Below, piece after piece: positions 56,201 through 62,200 of a DNA stretch of 64,000 bases (position 1 is its first letter; each line of letters begins with the position of its first letter). The notes beneath the pieces are model-generated. The model did not search any database and was not told the origin of the DNA. It worked only from the letters and a program-made list of their open reading frames with translations. The stretch is from Ampullaceana balthica. Its lineage: Eukaryota; Mollusca; Gastropoda; Lymnaeidae. Both the position numbers and the translations under genes were made by a program. The stretch spans positions 385,810 to 449,809 of the forward strand of contig CALYLW010000496.1 of assembly GCA_944989445.1 (NCBI GenBank), in the 5' to 3' direction.

Positions 56201-59200
56201 ACGTCAAATTTGTGACTCCCCTCTCCCCCCCCCCAGGTGCGTGACGTCACGTATGGACGGCCCCTAAAAAGGCGGAAAATTGGAGACCGCCCCGGGCGGC
56301 AAAAGTTCTAGCTACGCCACTGGTCCAGGGCAGTATTTGACCGGGCCGTTATGTCGGGGCCATTTTGTCCAGGGTTGTTTTGTCGGTTAACCATCAAAGG
56401 GTTAGGGTTAAGGCTAGGGATTTGAATTTAATTCTTTACAGCAGCATCTTCAATCAGACAGCACAGCATGGTATACAAGTAAGAAACCAATCTTTACAGC
56501 AGCTGAACAATACATGTTAATAAAATACAGGGTAAAAATGAGTACTTGACGACATACGTAACTTTGAAACATATTCATGTGATATCATAGAGATAACCTT
56601 TTTTAATAATAATCTCCAAGGACCCTCCATGGTTCTGAGACAATTAACTTTCAAACCTGAATGCTGTGTAGCACAAGTTTTAACTTTTTATGTAACAGGT
56701 TTCTAAGGCAACTTTTTATGACATATATTTAAAAAAAAATAAAACAGAGAAAACTTACATCATCTTTTTCCTCCACCTCTGCGTCAATCTCAAATATATG
56801 TTCTTGAAGAGGTTCCTTTTTGGCCACACTGAGAGTATAAAACAGACAAAATATTTAGAAAGGATTACAAATGAAATAAAGTACACTGCCATTTTACAAA
56901 AGTTCTTGTAGGATAGCACCATTGAGAACAAGGCTAGTAACATTAAATGATTGAAAAAATAATTGAGAGTTTTATATTTATCATGAAATATTGTGCTCAG
57001 AGTTTGGATATAAAAATTGTAGTTGAGTCAAACATGTAAGAGGACATCACTCCATGACATTCCTCACAAGAGTTATCTTTGACTGACCTGATCTTTTGTT
57101 CCAAGACATTTCCCATGATTCAATAAAAAAAAATATAATCTAATAAATGTACCAGCAGAAGCAAAGTTTAACATGTAAATACCACTGCAATGTTTAAACA
57201 AGAAGAACTGAACAAGTTTGCTTATAACTAAAACTTTAAGTGTGGCTGGACTCATGCCAAGGATTTTTTTTTGTTTCAGCCAATGTGCCAATAACATTAA
57301 GGTAAATTGACAAAGACATTTTTATGCTGAAGGGCAATAATGTGTATTTTTTGTTTTGTTTTAGAAAAGTAAAAAATGGCATTTAAATTAGTTATAAAAT
57401 AAAATGCTTAAAAAAATAATAAGATGAAGTGTTGCCTGTGGTCAGACATACTTGGGTAACTGTTGGTAGCTGCCAGCATACGCCTGGTACTTGAACTTGA
57501 TCATCTGAAGCTCACTGGTGTACGTCTTGATGCATTCCTTGACCATCAGGCTGGTCACCTCTTGGGCAGCATTGGCTGGAACTGTGGATACCACTGTTCG
57601 AGTCTTACGTACAGGGGTGGGCGGCTGTCAAAGACAGAAAGAGACGTGCATGACATGTCTGTGACAGAGAGAGAGTGATGTGCATGACTTGACTGTGGCG
57701 ACAAATGACTGTTTAAGAAACATTCATAAACTTTTGTATAAATTTACGTTCTTTACCATGACAAGTATTTCATCATGATTTTAACCAAATTTCTTTGAAT
57801 TTTAACTGATTACATATGGGATCAAAGGTCATAGTAATGTCAGCTTGTATTGATATTTTTGTAGATGCAACTGTCTTTAAAAATATTTTTGTAGATGAAA
57901 CTGCGTTTACAAATATTTTTGTAGATGAAACTGTCTTTACACATATTTTTGTAGATGAAACTGTCTTTACAAATATTTTTGTAGATGAAACTGTGTGTAC
58001 AAATATTTTTGTAGATGAAACTGTGTACAAATATTTTTGTAGATGAAACTGTGTACAAATATTTTTGTAGATGAAACTGTGTGTACAAATATTTTTGTAG
58101 ATGAAACTGTGTACAAATATTTTCGTAGATGAAACTGTGTGTACAAATATTTTTGTTTCTCACTAAATGTGCCACTTACTGGCTGTTCCACGTCATCATG
58201 TGGGAAGTTCAGCATGTCCCTCTGTGGATCATTGTGGAGCATTACTTTGTTTTTGACCACAAAAGTTTCATAGTCCACAGGGTCAATGAGCTTGGGTCGA
58301 GACTGAGAAGGAAATGTTAGTAAACACTGAAATTTTTTTTGAAGTTGTGTATAACAATAAAAAAATAAATATTTTTTTTGTTAAAATATAAAAAAAAACA
58401 CAGTCTATTAAAAAAAACACTTTGTCCCGACATACAACTAAGGTTGGTCAATATTCTCAAACTGATCAGATGTTTTGTTTGTAGTTACTAAATGATAAAT
58501 GACCAACTAATGTTTAACTTAAGATGGTGACTGCAAAACTAATATTGAAGATAAGGCGTTAAATAATATTAAATATCAGAAAATGAGAGTAGTCACCTAA
58601 AACAAACACTGAAAATTTATGAGCTGTTTCCCAAATTTGTAAATTGTTGAAGGTAAAACCAAAACCCAGCACTTAACTTTTTAATTAAACGACAAACATT
58701 AAGTTTACGACACTTGTCACAGCTTCAATGTTTTCAAACATTAAGTTTATCACACTTGTTACAACTTCATTATTTTTTTTAAATTAAATTTTTTTAATTA
58801 AAAAAAATAAAAAATATTTATAGTAGATAAAAAATACTCCATACTAGTAAAAGAAAATGTGTAAATTGTTTTCAATATAGGAATTTTGTACTAAGGTTTA
58901 TTTAGTGAATAAAGGAATCTGTTAATTTAACTATTGCTTAAAATGTATTTTAAATAGCAATAATCTATAATGCCACAGCTCTGTGATATGTCCAAAAAAA
59001 TTTAATCAAAGAATTTTCAATTATTTTTCATTTAGTTTACAACCAACCAAATAAATCATAATTAAAAAATCAGAATATGATTTTATTAGAAACATTGTTA
59101 AATGTAAGAATATTGAGTCAATGATATATTGGCATTTAATAGACACGCTACCCATTGAAGCCCTCAATGAAGAAATATTGGGGCAGAAAGTATAGGCAGT

Positions 59201-62200
59201 TGGGAGAAAGACCAGCTAACAGCAGAAGACAATGTTATTCATTTTTGAGTGGACTAGGTATCCTGCTTATGCCTCAAGTTAAACCCATAGTTCCATGTTG
59301 ATATGATTAAGAACACTGCATCAAACAATGTAATTCTCTACCATTACACAATCACAGTATTCCAACTACTAAGGCCTTCAAGACTGCACTAAAAACTCAT
59401 CTCTTCAACTATTAAACAACAATCAAACATTTCTTAAAATAATAAACGTAGCTTATGTTAACCGTAATGTCATTATATGTTGTATTTATGATATGAATGT
59501 TTTACATTGAATGTATTTACAAATAATTATATGTGTGTTACTATTTATATGTGAAGCGCTGTGAGCCCAGCTGCTTGCTGGGGTACTGTGCTATATAAAG
59601 TATCAAATTATTATTATTATTATGGGGTTCACATTTCATAAAAGCACTGTAAATACTCCTTATGTCAATGGTCATGAATAACGAGGTGAATTTGAGGTAT
59701 CTGTGTGATTATGATCAACTTCTCACTCACTACGTAAAGCCAAGATGATCAGTACTTAGTATGATTTTAAAATCTTCTTCCTATCTAGACAGAGCTTCAT
59801 GGATAAATTTATGCTTATGTTCCTTTTTTCAAAATAAAATTGCTTTATTACCGAAAATAATGAGTTTAAGTCGATGGAAAATCTATCCCAAATACAAGTC
59901 AGTGCTCAACACAGTGGCGTGACATTTTAACAAAGAATTTTGCCAGCATGGAATCAAACAGCAACTTGAAACAAAGAATAAATTAAAAAACCCCGTAAAA
60001 AAACAAGTTTTGGACTATAAATCCTTTATGTACGAGAAGTAACTAACAGAATGTTCATTATAATACGCAGCGCAAGACCATCCAAAAATACAAAATTGTA
60101 GTTGTGTCGTAAAACATGTTTAAATAATGCGCACCATCAGGAATATGTTTATAAAAAGTGTTGTCAATAAAATACGCACCTTATTGCGCGACAGAAAGGT
60201 TGTTCAATATAATGCGCACCCTTACACTCTATCTCAAAAAATAACATGATACATAGGAATAAATAAAATAATCTAAAAAATCAATAATTCAATTACGGTA
60301 CATGCGATCGATCTGAAATTGATACATTGTTTTTAGCATCGGTACGAAACTGNGCCTGCAAAATTTCAGCTCGCTAGCTTACGAGGAAGTGGGTTAAAAA
60401 TTGATCCAACGTTTTGGCGACAAGCAAGGGTGCAAGGGTTCAAGCAAGCAGACACCACGAGTTAATATAAAGGATTTAAAAACCCGTAACAAAACAAAGT
60501 TTTTTACTATAAATCCTTTATATACGAGACATAACTAGAAGAATGTTCATTGTAATACACAGCGCACGACAATCCAAAAATCTAAAATTTTAGTTATTTC
60601 TCGTAAAAGATGTTTAATATAATACGCACCGATCGGGAATATATTTTTTAAAAGTATCGTCAAAATAATACAGCGTGACAGGAATGTAATATAAAGGTTG
60701 TTCAATATAATACGCACCGCGACACTCTAGCACAAAAATTAACATTCTATATAGAGATAAATGGAGATAATCTAAAAATTCATTAATTTAATCACAGTAC
60801 ATTTGATCGATCTGAAATTTTGATACATCATTTTTATCATCGGCATGAGCCTGCCTGCAAAATTTTAGCTTTCTAGCTTATGAGGAAGTGGGTTAAAAAT
60901 AGATCCAAAGTTTTTTCGGCATTCAAGGCCTAAAGCAGACACCACGAGTTAATATAAAGAATTTTTAAAAAGCCAGTGTTTTTCCCTCATCAACGTAAAT
61001 TTAAACAGTCTGCCAATCACTACCGCAGGTTCTAGTTAGAAAAATAATACTAAGGTTGTTAAGACCGCTCGTTTTTGAGGACCGGTTAACCTTTCAAAAA
61101 AAGACCGGTTAACCGGTTAGCCGCTCCGTATTTATACAATTTATACCATGTTTAGTGAACCAACAAGAGAATGGATCAAATTTTCCCATCGCGTGCGTCG
61201 TCGTTTAATTTGACATCAAAGAGCCCGTGATGTACCGACTCTAGTGTTGCTGTCAAAACAGCGAATTCAATCCCCAACAAAGAATTAAACTGTAATGATA
61301 TTCAATTTTTATATAATAATAGTATTAAAACGGCATATTATAAATTGTTGTCAAGTCAGTTTGTTTTTGAGGACCGGTTAATCATTTTTTAAAAAGCCCG
61401 TTTTACTGAAAAGAATATTATTATTATTAAGAAAACGCTTTGATTTTGACGTCACGGTCGCTCGCGTGTTGGCTCTGGTATTCTGCCGTAACACAACACA
61501 AAATTAACTCCGGGTAATAAGCTAATATACCACGTAATTAGCTAATATACCGACTAAATGAAGTTACGATTAACCAGTCCTGATAAAACGGAGTAAACAG
61601 TGATAATAAGATGGAATTTATTTAAATTAAATACCATATTTTGTTTCACTCGTCAACTTGCCAGAATTACGCGCACACGACGACCCCCCCCCAACCCAAT
61701 AGGGTGGGGTTTAGGTGGTGTTGAGCTACACTCGCCATTTTCCAAGGCATGCTCTGACTCAATTTAAAAAGAAAAATGTTCCTTCCCCCAACCCACTGTA
61801 GATGTATAACAGTGGGTGAGGGGAGGAAAGGTGTCTCTTGGCGCGGTCTTGTATTGGCGTGTCAAAGCAAGAGGCTTCCAGTTACGTAAACATCAAAGAC
61901 ATTTCAAGCCTTCTAGCCTCCCTCCACCACCCTCATCCCTAACTATAAAACTCCGTAACTTGTCCCCACCCCATCCCCGTCCCTTTGAGTTGACCGTGGT
62001 TCTCATGAAGCTCTCATACAGTGCCTCCACAACTAAGCAAATTAAAATTTATAAGCATTCCTTAGCCATAGGCGAAGTAGACTAATAGTGATGACATGTA
62101 TATTTTTTAGATACCAGAATAGGGAGAAAGCGATTTGAAGTCAACTCAACACAACAAAAACAGAACTCCTGGATAAAAAGCTATTACGGGCTTATTAAAG

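Larger units (their letters stand above)
53648..56322. mobile_element. hAT-like element (2675 bp) with three nested elements
   Basis: Ends CAGTGGCGTAGCTAGGGG and CTAGCTACGCCACTG are inverted, flanked by GTCCAGGG on both sides. Near each end, CCGCCCCGGGCGGC recurs. It contains a MITE at 54963-55149, a 75-bp-arm hairpin at 55641-55812 and another MITE at 55881-56265. Short open frames inside are not recognisable as transposase. Confidence 0.88.
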
